A program made the translations under genes and the position numbers. The notes beneath the pieces are model-generated. The model was not told the DNA's origin and did not search any database. It was given only the letters and a program-made list of their open reading frames with translations. A stretch of DNA of 64,000 bases from Nitrobacter sp039808345 (GTDB lineage: Bacteria > Pseudomonadota > Alphaproteobacteria > Rhizobiales > Xanthobacteraceae): NCBI RefSeq assembly GCF_047824785.1, contig NZ_CP181167.1:3658001-3722000 (forward strand), written 5' to 3'. Below, in pieces: positions 44,970 to 54,804 of this stretch. Each line of letters begins with the position of its first letter. Position 1 is the stretch's first letter.

Positions 44970-45470
44970 TTAGTCCTCCTCGCCAAAAGATGTTGGCGCA
45001 AGCCGACCGCCTTGGCCCATTGGTTTGAATTTCATCCGGGCATCCGAAGCGCAAACCAGTTTCTCGGCATCCGCAACGGAATACCGCCTGCTCAGCTCAT
45101 GTGCGAATAGCTTGGATTGGTAGTCAGCTATCACTCCCGTTGCCCCCTTTGCGACCACAGAGCACGACCACGCGCTGCGAGGCTCGATGGTCCAAGGCTT
45201 CCGTTCAGCGCCCAAGAGCGTTCGTAACGCTTCGTGCGCCGTCCTGTCCGCATAAACCGACGAAGGATTGCTCAAGGAATGCGCCATCTCCGACGGCAAA
45301 TTGGGAAAGGAATAAAGGTTCAAAGCCGGTGCAGCGTAAGCCGACCGGCTTTGAAACGAGCTTAATGTATTTGCGTGCGTACTCGAAAAGCTTGCCACTC
45401 GGCCCAGCCCATTGCTTCAGAAAGGACGTCGGCACGAAATGATGATCCTTGGGTAAATCATGTTCATGTC
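44970..45470 (-). pseudogene. DUF4238 protein gene, frameshifted
   Basis: Two overlapping frames together give a DUF4238-like protein. The first reads DHHFVPTSFLKQWAGPSGKL and LFEYARKYIKLVSKPVG to about 45315; the second continues LYSFPNLPSEMAHSL and RTAHEALRTLLGAE and ends with MKFKPMGQGGRL. The HH-x-V-P-x-x-x-L-x-x-W opening is the family signature. The frameshift around 45310 makes it a pseudogene. The family is often found in defence islands; its function is unknown. It precedes the PLD-helicase gene by 2 bp. Confidence 0.65.
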
Positions 45471-45495
45471 GGCCATTCGGCCCTTAAGCGTATCG

Positions 45496-46467
45496 CTAGC
45501 TTGCGATGATCCCTTGGGTGTGGGTCGCGGTCTTCAGAATGGCGGGCAGCTTGCCGATGATAAGCTCGGCGGAGGTATAGCCCAGCGAGCGGGTCCCCTT
45601 TTGAATATTGGGATAGGAATCGAACTTCTTCTCGTTATAGTCCGGCTTGAAGAGATGAATTAGCTTGGCTTCGACCTCTGATGTCAATTCCGGGGATTTG
45701 AGATTGATCTTGCAGGTCAGATAATCTTTGATTTCTGCCTCGGTATCCAGGGGGTGCTCGATCGGCTTCACGCCCGCCGGCACCGCAAAATCGAAAACCG
45801 AGAAAACATTCGCCTCGGTGACGCCTTCAATATCCAGCATCAACAGCGCGATCTCAAACGGCGCCCGGTTATTCGGGTTGGCCGTGGCGAAGGTTGGCTC
45901 AAGGGTTAGGATCTTCTGCATCTTTTCATGACCCGTCAGGCGATCCCACACCGATTGTGAAAACGCCTTGCCTATATAGTGCACGGTGTAGGTCAGATAG
46001 GGCTCGACATCGCCCTCACAATGCAGCGGAAGGCCGTTCACCAAGGCTTCGTAGAGCAGCTTTTGCGGTGTTTCCCAGACGACGAACGTGCCATCTAGCT
46101 TCTGGGCTTTAAACGCCGCCACATCGTTCAGCGGTGGCATCTCGTCGCGTATCTTTTTGTAGAATTGAAATTCGATATCGCAGCTCTCGCCCGGCTTGAA
46201 TAATTTGCATTCCTCCAGGTCAAGCATGCAATGGAGCGGCGGGTTGACGGTATCGACAATATCGAACTGAATCTGGAGGCCGTTGGGGACAACGTTGTTG
46301 AACATCATCAGCGGCCGTTGAAGGATGAAATAAATCGTGCAGCCTTCAATGATGCGCTGGACTACTTCCTCGGTCTTCAGGAACTCGAACTCGTAGGCGC
46401 TCACGATCGGATAGCGCGTGGTGGCAGCGATCTGGATGTTCTTGATGCCGGTGACTTTCTCGTCCAC
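45496..46467 (-). CDS. hypothetical 323-residue protein
   Basis: A soluble protein with good coding character but no recognised family: alternating beta/alpha segments (IQIAATTRYPIVSAYEFEFL, IYFILQRPLMMFNNVVPNGL, AELIIGKLPAILKTATH). Two cysteine-containing stretches (PLHCMLDLEECKLF) do not form an obvious metal site. The start is GTG 46467. It follows an IS3 remnant and precedes the DUF4238 pseudogene on the same strand, so it may belong to the same lost defence or restriction operon. Confidence 0.6.
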   Translation of the reverse strand: MDEKVTGIKNIQIAATTRYPIVSAYEFEFLKTEEVVQRIIEGCTIYFILQRPLMMFNNVVPNGLQIQFDIVDTVNPPLHCMLDLEECKLFKPGESCDIEFQFYKKIRDEMPPLNDVAAFKAQKLDGTFVVWETPQKLLYEALVNGLPLHCEGDVEPYLTYTVHYIGKAFSQSVWDRLTGHEKMQKILTLEPTFATANPNNRAPFEIALLMLDIEGVTEANVFSVFDFAVPAGVKPIEHPLDTEAEIKDYLTCKINLKSPELTSEVEAKLIHLFKPDYNEKKFDSYPNIQKGTRSLGYTSAELIIGKLPAILKTATHTQGIIAS

Positions 46468-46676
46468 GCCGCGATCCTAATGCTGGTGCCGCCTCACGAG
46501 TGGTGGCTTGGAGAGTTGCGGACGTTTCACAAGATTGTTTTCTCGTACGATCCGGGCTTGCCCGCAAGAATAAAGTTTAAGGTTAGATGGAGTGCTTGCG
46601 CAACAATTCTCAAGGTTGGATGATCGATGGCTCGTGACCTGCTCCTCGATTTACCCTCGTTTATAGTGGACGCTGT

Positions 46677-46970
46677 TCAGGGTTTGGAGCGCTCCCCGAA
46701 TCTAGGCCAGCCAGCGCTGGAATTTTCAGGGGTTAAAAGACCCAGCCGCTTCATCTCCGAGGGCATTAGCCCAGCGCACTCCGTTCGCCAATTGTAGACG
46801 GTTGCTTCGCTGATCCCCGCCTTGCGACAGACATCAGCAACCGCTGCACCGTCTTCGGCCTGCTTCAAAACAAATGCGATCTGCTCCTTTGAAAAACTTC
46901 GATGCCTTCGTGGAACTCTCCTTGCCCCCGTCAGGCGCAAGTGCGTGTATAAGGTGCGGCCCATCGTCAT
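46677..46970 (-). pseudogene. IS3-family OrfA remnant
   Basis: Reads RSFSKEQIAFVLKQAEDG, AVADVCRKAGISEATVYNWR and LMPSEMKRL, the HTH part of an IS3 (IS2/IS51-like) OrfA. The following leucine-zipper part is garbled (LGLLTPENSSAGWPRFGE), and no orfB follows. A decayed fragment at the 3' end of the neighbouring hypothetical gene. Confidence 0.75.
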
Positions 46971-48262
46971 CCAAACCCCTGCCGCGGCGACCAGATGCGC
47001 GAACCCGGCCGTTCGATGCGCGGCAGCCGGCCGAGCAATGCCAAGCCATCGCGGAACTGCGCGACCGGATATCGCGCACCGTCGTCATGCCCGGGCCGTT
47101 CGGGATCGGTGAAAAGGCCGGAAAGCGCGATGACCGGTAGTTCGAGCGTCGCGGGCATTTGCTCGCGTCCACCGTCGATCATCGCGGACAGCGTCGAAAG
47201 AAAAGAATTCGCGGCCCATTCTTCCATGGCGAAGACGTTGTCGAGACCTATGCGCCGCGCTTCCAGCAAGCGTTCGAAATCCTCCCATGCCCAGAACGGC
47301 CCTTCGTCAGGCCGTGTCCAAGGCCGCACGAACGGCAAGAGCGCTTCCAGCGCCACCCAGAACCGTTGCCCGCCTTGTTGCACCGTGACGAAGGGGGCCA
47401 CGAGATCGTCTGCGGGCGGCGGGCCACCGTTCCGTAGCCAATCGATCCATGCGACGATGCGCGAAGCTCCCATGAGGAGGAAATTCGAACGGTGCGAGGC
47501 GAGCGCGAGTGACGTGGCGACAGGTGCAAGGCCACGGGCCGCCGCCGCAGGCGGCGCGGCCTTCTTCCTGCTATTGGTTATCTTGGTCTCTGTGACGTGC
47601 AGGAAGGTATCATGCGTGGTCGGGTGAGAGCCGAACGCCACCGAATAGCCATGCACGGCTTTGCCGTGCGGGCATACACTCCCTATATGCGGCTTCACTT
47701 GCCGTCGATACTTGGCAGAGGACTCGCAGCGCATGCGGCCATCGGTAACAGCCTGAGCAAAGGACCCGTGCGCCTCAGCCAGCACCACGCCATGCGCGGA
47801 TACGGCACCACCCCCATAGATAAAGTCGGCATGGGGCTCGAGGCTGGCGGAGAGGCACACCGCGTTATCCCGCCACGTATAGCCGAGCGTGTTCATCAGG
47901 AGATCGGTGACGCCCGCGCCAACGCGCCCGGCGAAACCGGAGCGCTCCGCGTCGGCGAGTGCGGTCACTTCCGGCGCAAGGGCAAAGGCCGCACCGTCCT
48001 GAACCAGGTATTCCACTTCAAGGAGCTGCATCCTTGCCCATCGCTCCAGCATCGCGTCCGGCGCGTGGCGCAAGGTGAGCGCCCTCGCCATCGAAGCCGC
48101 TAGCGCCTCCGGACGAAAGGCGATGTGCGTGGGCACGGGTGGCGCGACGAAGCCGGCTGACACCGGGCTTGGCGTGTGCGGGCGCAAATGATGCCCCGAC
48201 CGGGTGACGGTTTTTTCCGCGCGCCAGAGAGCGCGCGCTGGCGCGGTCGCCACAATCGTCAA
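46967..48262 (-). CDS. hypothetical 431-residue island protein
   Basis: A protein of unknown function with Ala/Arg-rich composition. Recognisable stretches are helical (PEALAASMARALTLRHAP, RWARMQLLEVEYLVQDG), a beta-rich middle (DNAVCLSASLEPHADFIYGG) and a second helical part (GPFWAWEDFERLLEARRIG). It contains no motif I can assign. An ATGA-like overlap with the IS3 remnant (46967-46970) is probably accidental, and the last residues (SRIWSPRQGFG) may come from the IS edge, so the C-terminus could be altered. Confidence 0.55.
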   Translation of the reverse strand: MTIVATAPARALWRAEKTVTRSGHHLRPHTPSPVSAGFVAPPVPTHIAFRPEALAASMARALTLRHAPDAMLERWARMQLLEVEYLVQDGAAFALAPEVTALADAERSGFAGRVGAGVTDLLMNTLGYTWRDNAVCLSASLEPHADFIYGGGAVSAHGVVLAEAHGSFAQAVTDGRMRCESSAKYRRQVKPHIGSVCPHGKAVHGYSVAFGSHPTTHDTFLHVTETKITNSRKKAAPPAAAARGLAPVATSLALASHRSNFLLMGASRIVAWIDWLRNGGPPPADDLVAPFVTVQQGGQRFWVALEALLPFVRPWTRPDEGPFWAWEDFERLLEARRIGLDNVFAMEEWAANSFLSTLSAMIDGGREQMPATLELPVIALSGLFTDPERPGHDDGARYPVAQFRDGLALLGRLPRIERPGSRIWSPRQGFG

Positions 48263-48904
48263 GGAAGCCCCCCAAAAAAACCGATCAATCCTGGCATGCT
48301 ATCACGGCGCGTCGATCAGACGCTTCGCTCTCGAGGCTTTTTAGCACAACCGCTGCCCGCCATCCGAGTCGTGTTGGACCTTATCAGCATGAATAACAAA
48401 AAGTAGAAATGCGCGGCAGGCAGCGGCACGACGGTCCTGGGCAGGACTGGTGATTGGTGTCGGCCGGCGCGCCGTTTATGTGGCAGTCCTGTTGGCCTTG
48501 CTCGGCGCAACCCTCACGTTGTCGTCGTTCACAAGCACTGACACGCTTTGTCTATGTTTTATCTAAGATCACCCTTATTTCGCGTGGGTATAACGATGGA
48601 GCGAGATCGAAAAGCGAACGCGCTGAACGCAACTATATGTTTCGCATACGAAAGACTTGTGCTCTTAAAATCTTACAAAAGGTTCGACTTTTGAGTGACC
48701 TGATAGGGCACCTGATGCAAGAGCTATCGGATTGCTGGAGCGAGCCACGGCGGCGATCGAGCCGGGCTATTTCCGGCTCACCATACATGGCGGCGATCCG
48801 GTCCATCGGGAGCGCGTCTATTTAGATGCGAAAAATCTGTCCGGATGGCTGCGCCTTTTGCCTGAATGGGGAAGTCGATAAGGCGGCGCATCCTATCTTA
48901 GGGT
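48263..48904. other. region with remnants only
   Basis: No intact gene. From 48732 the plus strand reads LERATAAIEPGYFRLTIHGG and DPVHRERVY, and in another frame near 48850 CAFCLNGEVDKAAHPIL. Both look like pieces of one lost protein joined by a deletion. The rest shows nothing I can assign. Confidence 0.35.
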
Positions 48905-49195
48905 CCGGACTCATATCTGACCCCCGGTCAGCAAGAACGCGACGGGACGACACTCCGCGTCGGTCAGAACATGGATCTTCGTGGTCCGCCCGCCGCGCGA
49001 TCGGCCGATGGCCTGCTGATGTTCCCCCGTTGCCGCCAGTTGCGCAAAGATGCGCGTTCACGGCCGAGCTATCGATCAGGACCTGCGCAGGAGGTCCACC
49101 GGCGGAGAGGCTGGTGCGAGCCTTTCCTAGCTCCCCGATATATGCGCGCCAACCGTCCGCCGATTGGATGCCGCCAGTGCCTCGGCGCTGAACCG
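48905..49195 (-). pseudogene. IS5-family transposase remnant
   Basis: On the minus strand one finds AQVLIDSSAVNAHLCATGGN, then IGRSRGGRTTKI-like and ALTDAECR-like blocks in shifted frames; this is the DDE core of an IS5-type transposase (usually ILIDSSAVKAHRCA). Several frameshifts and missing ends show it is dead. Confidence 0.65.
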
Positions 49196-49224
49196 GATCC
49201 GGCGCGCCTAACTGGCAGCAGGCA

Positions 49225-51402
49225 TCATGCGGCGTCGGCGCAATCCTTCACAGCCTGAAACAGCGACACTAGATGATGTCCCGACATATCGAGGATCGGC
49301 TCGAACATGAAGGAATTCAGGTGAATGTTCTCAGGCGTCATCAGCGCCACTCTTTTGACCGCAGTGAGGATGACCCCGTCGCACGTTCCCGACTTCTCGT
49401 ACTTGCGGATCAGCTTTCCGGTCTGGTTCTTCCCGATTGATTTGACGTAATCCGGATCGTTGATCTTCTTTATTAGGACCTCTTCGGCCAGCAGGCGAAT
49501 GCCAATCGCAAGGGCAATCTTCTGTTCAAGCGACAGGTCGTCGTCTCCACGCTTGCAGACCTCGTTGCATGCCGACATCACAAGATCGAAAACCGTCCCG
49601 GCATTCGCGCTGAAATCCTTGAATGATCCTGCCGTCAGGATCGAAGCGTACCTCCCGGACAGATCATTCACTGTGATCGTCCTGGTGTTGTCCTTGATAT
49701 GAAGAAGAGAAGTCAGTTGATCGAAGACAGCGGCGTTCCCGACATACTCCGCCAGATTCCTGACGAACGGAATTGATGCGACTAGGACAACCGGATCGTC
49801 GAGCCTCTTCTTCCAGTCCTCGAACGGGTTGTCGCTGAGCCGATCTGGAATAAGTTGCAGGGCACCATTGAGACGGTTGCAAAGCAGCTTGTTGTCTCCA
49901 TAGATTCCGAGCCTCCCGCGCACCGTGCGGTAGAAATCGTAGTTGTGCGTGAGAAGGACCAGATGGAAGCTGTCCTCGTTCCGCATGTCGTTGAGGTATT
50001 CGATGATTGCGTATTTATTCTTGTAATCAAACGAGTCCGCAATATCGTCGAGGACCACAAGCGTTTCGATGCCAGCCTTCTTGCGCGCTTCCACCTCGAA
50101 TATGATGTTCAGGATGTACAGTGCCCGCTTCTCACCCGTGCTTAGCCCCCGATCCAGAATCGATCGATCCGCTTTTCTGTCTGCTCCTTCACGATTCTTG
50201 ATGTAAAACGAAATCTGCGGCGCTGAGACGTTCAGTACGGCATCGCCCTTGTTCTCGACACGCACATCGAAGGGTACCGAGAACCGTTCATTGAACTGCG
50301 CAATCACAGATTCCCAGCGTGTCTGTTCCTTCTCGGCCTCGCCGACGATTGACTTGATCTTCTCCTTGCTGGAGTCGTATTCGCTGATCAGATCAAAATA
50401 GATTTGGCTGTTCTCGACCAGGTATGAAATCCATACCCTTTGCTTGAACGCATCGATGTCGCTCAGCTCCGCCACGACGAAGGGATTTTCTATTAGATAG
50501 TCACGGAAGCTCCGCAGCTCGGCTGTCGTGAGCGTCCCGTCCACTTTCTGGAACATTTCCGCCAGCTTAGGGTCCGTCAGGATTTTCTTCTTCTCGGTCT
50601 CGATTGCCGCGATCAGCTCGGCGTCGGTTCTGATCTCGCTGCGCACACCGCCGTGAACAAGATTGACGGAATGTCCACCCTCGAACCAGCCATTCGTTTT
50701 CAAGTTTTTCGCAATTGTCTCGGCATTGCTGTGGTTGAACACGCCCTTCTTGAAATACATGGACTGATCAAGGATCCGCTCATAGACCTTCGTGTAGTCG
50801 TCAATGAGCGCCTTGACATTCTCGTTCTGAAGAAGCTCCAGGACCTTGTCGCTGAACAGGACCTTGTATTTCAGAGATGAGTACTGGGAATTGGCACCCT
50901 CCTTGACTTCCCGCTCCAGGCGGGCAAGGGCGACGAGGACATCCTCGCGCCGGACTTTGAAGGCACCGGCAATTGCCAGATCGATGTCCTTCGACAGTCC
51001 GGACGGCTTTTTCAGCGCCTTGAACAGGTTCTCCTTCTTCTCCGCAATCGAACCGAAAATTTCGTCATAACGGGCTTTCAGCTCCTCGCTTGCCAGGAGC
51101 GAGGAAATCCGTGCGGATTGGTATTTCTCGTCGATGGAGTCGATCACGAACACTGACTCTCGGTCCAGTGCTGCGCCGGTTTGATCTAATATAGACAGTT
51201 CGCTCTTCCGCTCCGGAAAATAGATATCCTCGGGCTGTTTATTGTTCGCGTAACTGCGAAGAGCCTTCGCTAGAGATGTCTTCATCACGCCATTAGGCGC
51301 ATAGACCAGAACAGGCATGTTGTTGTTGGAAAAATCGAACGCATGATCAAGAGCATCAATGCCGAAGCAATGCTTCATGCTGATTTTGATAGACTCTGGC
51401 AT
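49225..51402 (-). CDS. AAA/ABC-type ATPase, defence-like
   Basis: A 725-residue SMC/ABC-type ATPase of the AAA_13/RloC-PrrC-like group. Walker A is APNGVMKTSLAKAL (residues about 34-47). The ABC signature is GLSTGEKRALYILN, and Walker B is TLVVLDDIADSFDYKNK followed by the switch histidine LVLLTHNYDFYRTV. Between them lie long helical coiled-coil stretches (residues about 100-400). The C-terminal 200 residues carry no nuclease motif I recognise, although anticodon-nuclease relatives place one there. Such ATPases act as sensors in many phage-defence modules, which fits the island. It is preceded on the same strand by a small gene ending 31 bp upstream. Confidence 0.8.
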   Translation of the reverse strand: MPESIKISMKHCFGIDALDHAFDFSNNNMPVLVYAPNGVMKTSLAKALRSYANNKQPEDIYFPERKSELSILDQTGAALDRESVFVIDSIDEKYQSARISSLLASEELKARYDEIFGSIAEKKENLFKALKKPSGLSKDIDLAIAGAFKVRREDVLVALARLEREVKEGANSQYSSLKYKVLFSDKVLELLQNENVKALIDDYTKVYERILDQSMYFKKGVFNHSNAETIAKNLKTNGWFEGGHSVNLVHGGVRSEIRTDAELIAAIETEKKKILTDPKLAEMFQKVDGTLTTAELRSFRDYLIENPFVVAELSDIDAFKQRVWISYLVENSQIYFDLISEYDSSKEKIKSIVGEAEKEQTRWESVIAQFNERFSVPFDVRVENKGDAVLNVSAPQISFYIKNREGADRKADRSILDRGLSTGEKRALYILNIIFEVEARKKAGIETLVVLDDIADSFDYKNKYAIIEYLNDMRNEDSFHLVLLTHNYDFYRTVRGRLGIYGDNKLLCNRLNGALQLIPDRLSDNPFEDWKKRLDDPVVLVASIPFVRNLAEYVGNAAVFDQLTSLLHIKDNTRTITVNDLSGRYASILTAGSFKDFSANAGTVFDLVMSACNEVCKRGDDDLSLEQKIALAIGIRLLAEEVLIKKINDPDYVKSIGKNQTGKLIRKYEKSGTCDGVILTAVKRVALMTPENIHLNSFMFEPILDMSGHHLVSLFQAVKDCADAA

Positions 51403-51432
51403 TTACTCCCCTTGATCACACCGAGTTCACAC

Positions 51433-51645
51433 TCAGGCCGCGATGTTCGGAGCAACACTGCCGTCTCGGAATTGCCGGAAGCTCAGAACATTCCCGTGCC
51501 TCTCATACTCGGTCTCCGCCGACTTTAGAAGACTCTCGGGGATCATCAGGCTGACCCTATCCTCAATCGCGTTGCCCGCAATGTTCACGCCTACTATCGT
51601 AAGGAAAAGATTCCGCTTGTTCTCTTCGCGATCGACCTGTTCCAA
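51433..51645 (-). CDS. small protein upstream of the ATPase, possibly truncated
   Basis: A 70-residue frame starting at TTG, in the same orientation as the ATPase and ending 31 bp before it (NLFLTIVGVNIAGNAIEDRV, LMIPESLLKSAETEYERHG). The frame is open further upstream to about 51712 without an ATG (TFRKRLEQVDREENKRN), suggesting a gene cut at its 5' end near the recombinase gene. No family recognised. It could be the partner of the ATPase. Confidence 0.5.
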   Translation of the reverse strand: MEQVDREENKRNLFLTIVGVNIAGNAIEDRVSLMIPESLLKSAETEYERHGNVLSFRQFRDGSVAPNIAA

Positions 51646-51810
51646 GCGTTTCCGAAATGTCGTCTTCGCGCCATGGTCGGTCCTGTGTCGTAGCCCGGTT
51701 TGCCGCTGTCAATGAAAACTAGCGAGGGCAGTAGGAGGTCCGGGCGCTTCGAGCCTCGATGATGACCTGTTTCTAAAAAGGTATTGGCTCGGGGCGGTGC
51801 CGGATCTCAC

Positions 51811-52740
51811 ATGAAGCCAATCACGCTTTCGGATCTCGCGCGCCGCTACGGCTATTTTCTTGATTTCCTGGATCGGTCGGGTTTGCTCGACCGCCGTGGT
51901 GCCGCCGCCGGCAATGTTACGCCCGAGAACGTCGCCGGGTATCTGACTAAACTGCAGAAGAGGGTTTCATCCGTCACAGTCTACGGATCAATCTACAAGT
52001 TGCGACGGGCCAGCCAGTTGCTCGATCCACGACGCGACTTTCGATGGCTGACCGAAATCGAAAAGGACCTCGCAATGGTGATGCGACCGCGCTCGAAAGC
52101 CGATCGGTTCGTGCTCACCGAAGTTCTGGTTGAGCATGGCCTGACCTTGATGGCCGAGGCAGATCATTCGACCAACTGCTCCGACCTTGCCAGGGCGCGT
52201 CAGTTTCGCAACGGATTGATGGTCGCCACGCTGGCTCTGCATCCCATTCGCCTCAAGAACTTCGCAAGTCTCGAAATCGGACGCAACTTTGTGAATATCG
52301 AAGGGCAGTGGTGGATTATTCTCGGCGCTAGTGAGACAAAAGAAAACCGCCCTGACGAACGGCGCCTCGATGATATGCTAGCTCCCTCGCTGGAGAAGTA
52401 CCTGTCCAAATATCGGGATGTGCTGGCACAGAAGAGCGAATCAAATGCACTGTGGTTATCCTCGGCGGATGGCCAACCAATGACCTACAGTGCTGTCGCC
52501 GACGCGATCAAAAAAACCACCCTGACCGCAATTGGGGTTGGGGTCTCTTCACACATGTTTCGGACTGCCGCTGCATCAAGCGCGGCGGTCCACGCTGGTC
52601 AAAGCCCGTACCTGGCAAGTGCTCTCCTTCATCACCGAGACCCGCGCGTTACCGAGGAGCATTACAATCGCGCATCAAGCCTGAGCGCGGCTGAGGCATT
52701 AAGAACGGTTCTCCAAGGATACACGAAAGCCGAGCGGTAG
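51811..52740 (+). CDS. tyrosine recombinase/integrase
   Basis: A 309-residue phage-type integrase. The catalytic residues are R in LHPIRLKNF, K in the beta-hairpin (GASETKENRP), H-x-x-R in SSHMFRTAAAS, H in LLHHRDPRVTEEHY and the tyrosine in EHYNRAS. ATG 51811 is the first good start; a possible extension to TTG 51784 adds only nine residues. The N-terminal core-binding domain is short, so the front may be trimmed. Target site not known. Confidence 0.85.
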   Translation: MKPITLSDLARRYGYFLDFLDRSGLLDRRGAAAGNVTPENVAGYLTKLQKRVSSVTVYGSIYKLRRASQLLDPRRDFRWLTEIEKDLAMVMRPRSKADRFVLTEVLVEHGLTLMAEADHSTNCSDLARARQFRNGLMVATLALHPIRLKNFASLEIGRNFVNIEGQWWIILGASETKENRPDERRLDDMLAPSLEKYLSKYRDVLAQKSESNALWLSSADGQPMTYSAVADAIKKTTLTAIGVGVSSHMFRTAAASSAAVHAGQSPYLASALLHHRDPRVTEEHYNRASSLSAAEALRTVLQGYTKAER

Positions 52741-52916
52741 AGCTCACTTTGCTGCTCGCTATCCAATGGGCGATGTTGATCGCAGAACCAGCCTTTGGCT
52801 CGGACGGCACGCCGCAATCCATGCGTGGCGATCTGCTGCCGGCCACTCTGCGATCGGCAATGATCGCACCTGAAAACGATTAGGTCTTGATGCGGGGGCA
52901 TTCGAAGTTGCCGGCA

Positions 52917-54599
52917 TCATGCAACGTCCTCCTCGAACCTCATTTGCCGGCGAATCATCTTTCCGAAGTCCTGATTGGCTTGCACCGTTTCCAGACCGCA
53001 GTAGAAGTTGATCGTGGTCTGCATATTGCGGTGACCGAGCAGGCGCTTCACGACCTCGTAGGCGCCGGGATTGTGTCGCAAGTAAATTGCTGCGGCCGCA
53101 TGGCGAAACTGATGAACGGTGAGCCGCAGGCCCGTTACCTCTTCAATCCGGTCGGTAATCTGACCGCTGAACATGTTGGCGGTCTTCGGGCCCCCGCTCG
53201 CCCCGGGAAACAGGAAGTCAGAATTCGCTCCGCGGATCAGGTGCGGCCGATACTGATGGATGTATTCGTCGATCAGTTCTGTTAGCTCGTCGTCAAAAGT
53301 GAAGTCGAGGGAAACACGGTTTTTCACATCATAGTGCGGGAAGCTCAGCCAGAAGGATGAGCCCGGTCCACCCGGCTTAATCAAGTTCTGATCGATCCGG
53401 ATCGCGACGAGGTTACCAAGCCGGATGGGCGCGAAACACAGGATCGAAATAGCGACCGCGATCTGGGCCGTGAGCGCCGCCTTGACCGGAGCGTAGGGGA
53501 GACTTGCCCGGGCGTCGCGCATTAATTGCGCGGGCAAATTGACAACGCTTCTCCAGACACCCGGCGTCAGTACCTTTCGGACAACCGCCAGGTTCTTTTC
53601 CGTCAAGCCGGCTTGCCGATGCTCTTCAAGGGTAGCGCGGAGATCTTCCAGGCGATCGATCGCGTCCTGATCCAGACTCAAATAGCGCCCCAGTCCGACT
53701 AACTTTGACGCCAGCTCGATGGTGAAGATTTTGGGCTCATCGCCGTTATCACGCCAATAGGCGTCGAGGACGGGCCCGGCCACATCGGGATGCACGAGGG
53801 CCGTAAGTGAGGTAAACCGTTCGATGGGAATGCCAATCTTGACCGCCTTGCGCACCATTGCCACCAACTCCGCCCTGCGGGTCCTGATGGTCGTCGCGCT
53901 GCAGGGGCGATAACGCTTGCCGTTCGTCCCTTTACGGATCTTCTGGAGACTAGCGAGGTAATAGTCGATATCTTTTTGAAGTCCCGGCGGAAAGTCGTTC
54001 CAAGCGGGCCCATCTGCCGCTTGTAGAGCTGGCTCGGCAAGCTTCCGCTGTGGCCAGACCGCGCTGTGACCGACACACACATTCCAGGCGCGGGCTATCG
54101 ATCGGCGGGCCGCAAGATTCGTCGCAAGCGAGGTCGTCTGCATGCGGTAGGCGAAATATTGACTCAACGCGGCTTCGTTCACCGCCGCCGGCTCGATACC
54201 GCAACCGGAGCAGTAGCGCATGAAGCCGGACAGCCGTGCCTTGCGGCCATAATCACCGATGCTATTGCGCAAGGCGGCCCAGGCAGCCGTCAACGGCATT
54301 CCGCGCGGTGCTACATCATGCTCCTTGCCGAACCAGCGCAATGCGGCTTTGACGTTGGACTTCTGGTTGGCAAGCGTCTTGGCGTTGGCGCCCACCGTCG
54401 CATGATGCAGTCGCTCAAGGTTGAACCGCATCGCCGTCAGGCGGGCCGGCAGAGTTTCCATCGGTTTGTCGAGCGCCTTGGCGATCTGGCGCAACGCTGA
54501 TGCCCACTGAGACCGCATTTGCGGTGCCAGCTCCGTCGACTGTTCGATCGCAGAGAGTGCGTCGGCGAACGAGGGTTCGAGGAGGGACGGTTTGGTCAC
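52917..54599 (-). CDS. site-specific integrase (tyrosine recombinase)
   Basis: A 560-residue integrase with long N-terminal domains. Catalytic residues: R in APIRLGNLVAI, H-x-x-R in TVHQFRHAAAAIY, H in LLGHRNMQTT and Y in INFYCGLET. GTG 54599 starts VTKPSLLEPSF; the frame runs further up to 54695, but that part lies in AT-rich regulatory DNA. The gene converges towards the tyrosine recombinase at 51811 and faces, across about 200 bp of AT-rich DNA, an AlpA-like excisionase gene on the same strand. This is the integrase-excisionase pair of an integrated element. Confidence 0.85.
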   Translation of the reverse strand: MTKPSLLEPSFADALSAIEQSTELAPQMRSQWASALRQIAKALDKPMETLPARLTAMRFNLERLHHATVGANAKTLANQKSNVKAALRWFGKEHDVAPRGMPLTAAWAALRNSIGDYGRKARLSGFMRYCSGCGIEPAAVNEAALSQYFAYRMQTTSLATNLAARRSIARAWNVCVGHSAVWPQRKLAEPALQAADGPAWNDFPPGLQKDIDYYLASLQKIRKGTNGKRYRPCSATTIRTRRAELVAMVRKAVKIGIPIERFTSLTALVHPDVAGPVLDAYWRDNGDEPKIFTIELASKLVGLGRYLSLDQDAIDRLEDLRATLEEHRQAGLTEKNLAVVRKVLTPGVWRSVVNLPAQLMRDARASLPYAPVKAALTAQIAVAISILCFAPIRLGNLVAIRIDQNLIKPGGPGSSFWLSFPHYDVKNRVSLDFTFDDELTELIDEYIHQYRPHLIRGANSDFLFPGASGGPKTANMFSGQITDRIEEVTGLRLTVHQFRHAAAAIYLRHNPGAYEVVKRLLGHRNMQTTINFYCGLETVQANQDFGKMIRRQMRFEEDVA

Positions 54600-54639
54600 G
54601 TTGGGAAGGCGTCCTTGGCGCCGATGGTGGACGGGGATA

Positions 54640-54765
54640 GCTGCAGATGTATCTAAGTGTAATTTGGGAAATTGTAAATAGTATAATGGGTACATGTACT
54701 TAGAAGATTATTCCCAATACATAATGTTGCTTGTGTATCCCGATGTATACTGATGTATTGTGGGA
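54640..54765. promoter_or_regulatory. AT-rich region with GATGTAT repeats between int and xis
   Basis: GATGTAT occurs at 54646, 54742 and 54752, with related TGTAT/TGTAC words between, in a stretch much richer in A+T than its surroundings. It lies between the integrase and excisionase genes, where arm-type binding sites and promoters are expected. Binding is inferred. Confidence 0.4.
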
Positions 54766-54804
54766 TATTCTTTATTTGATGGCCGCCGCCTTTTGCGACG
54801 ATGG

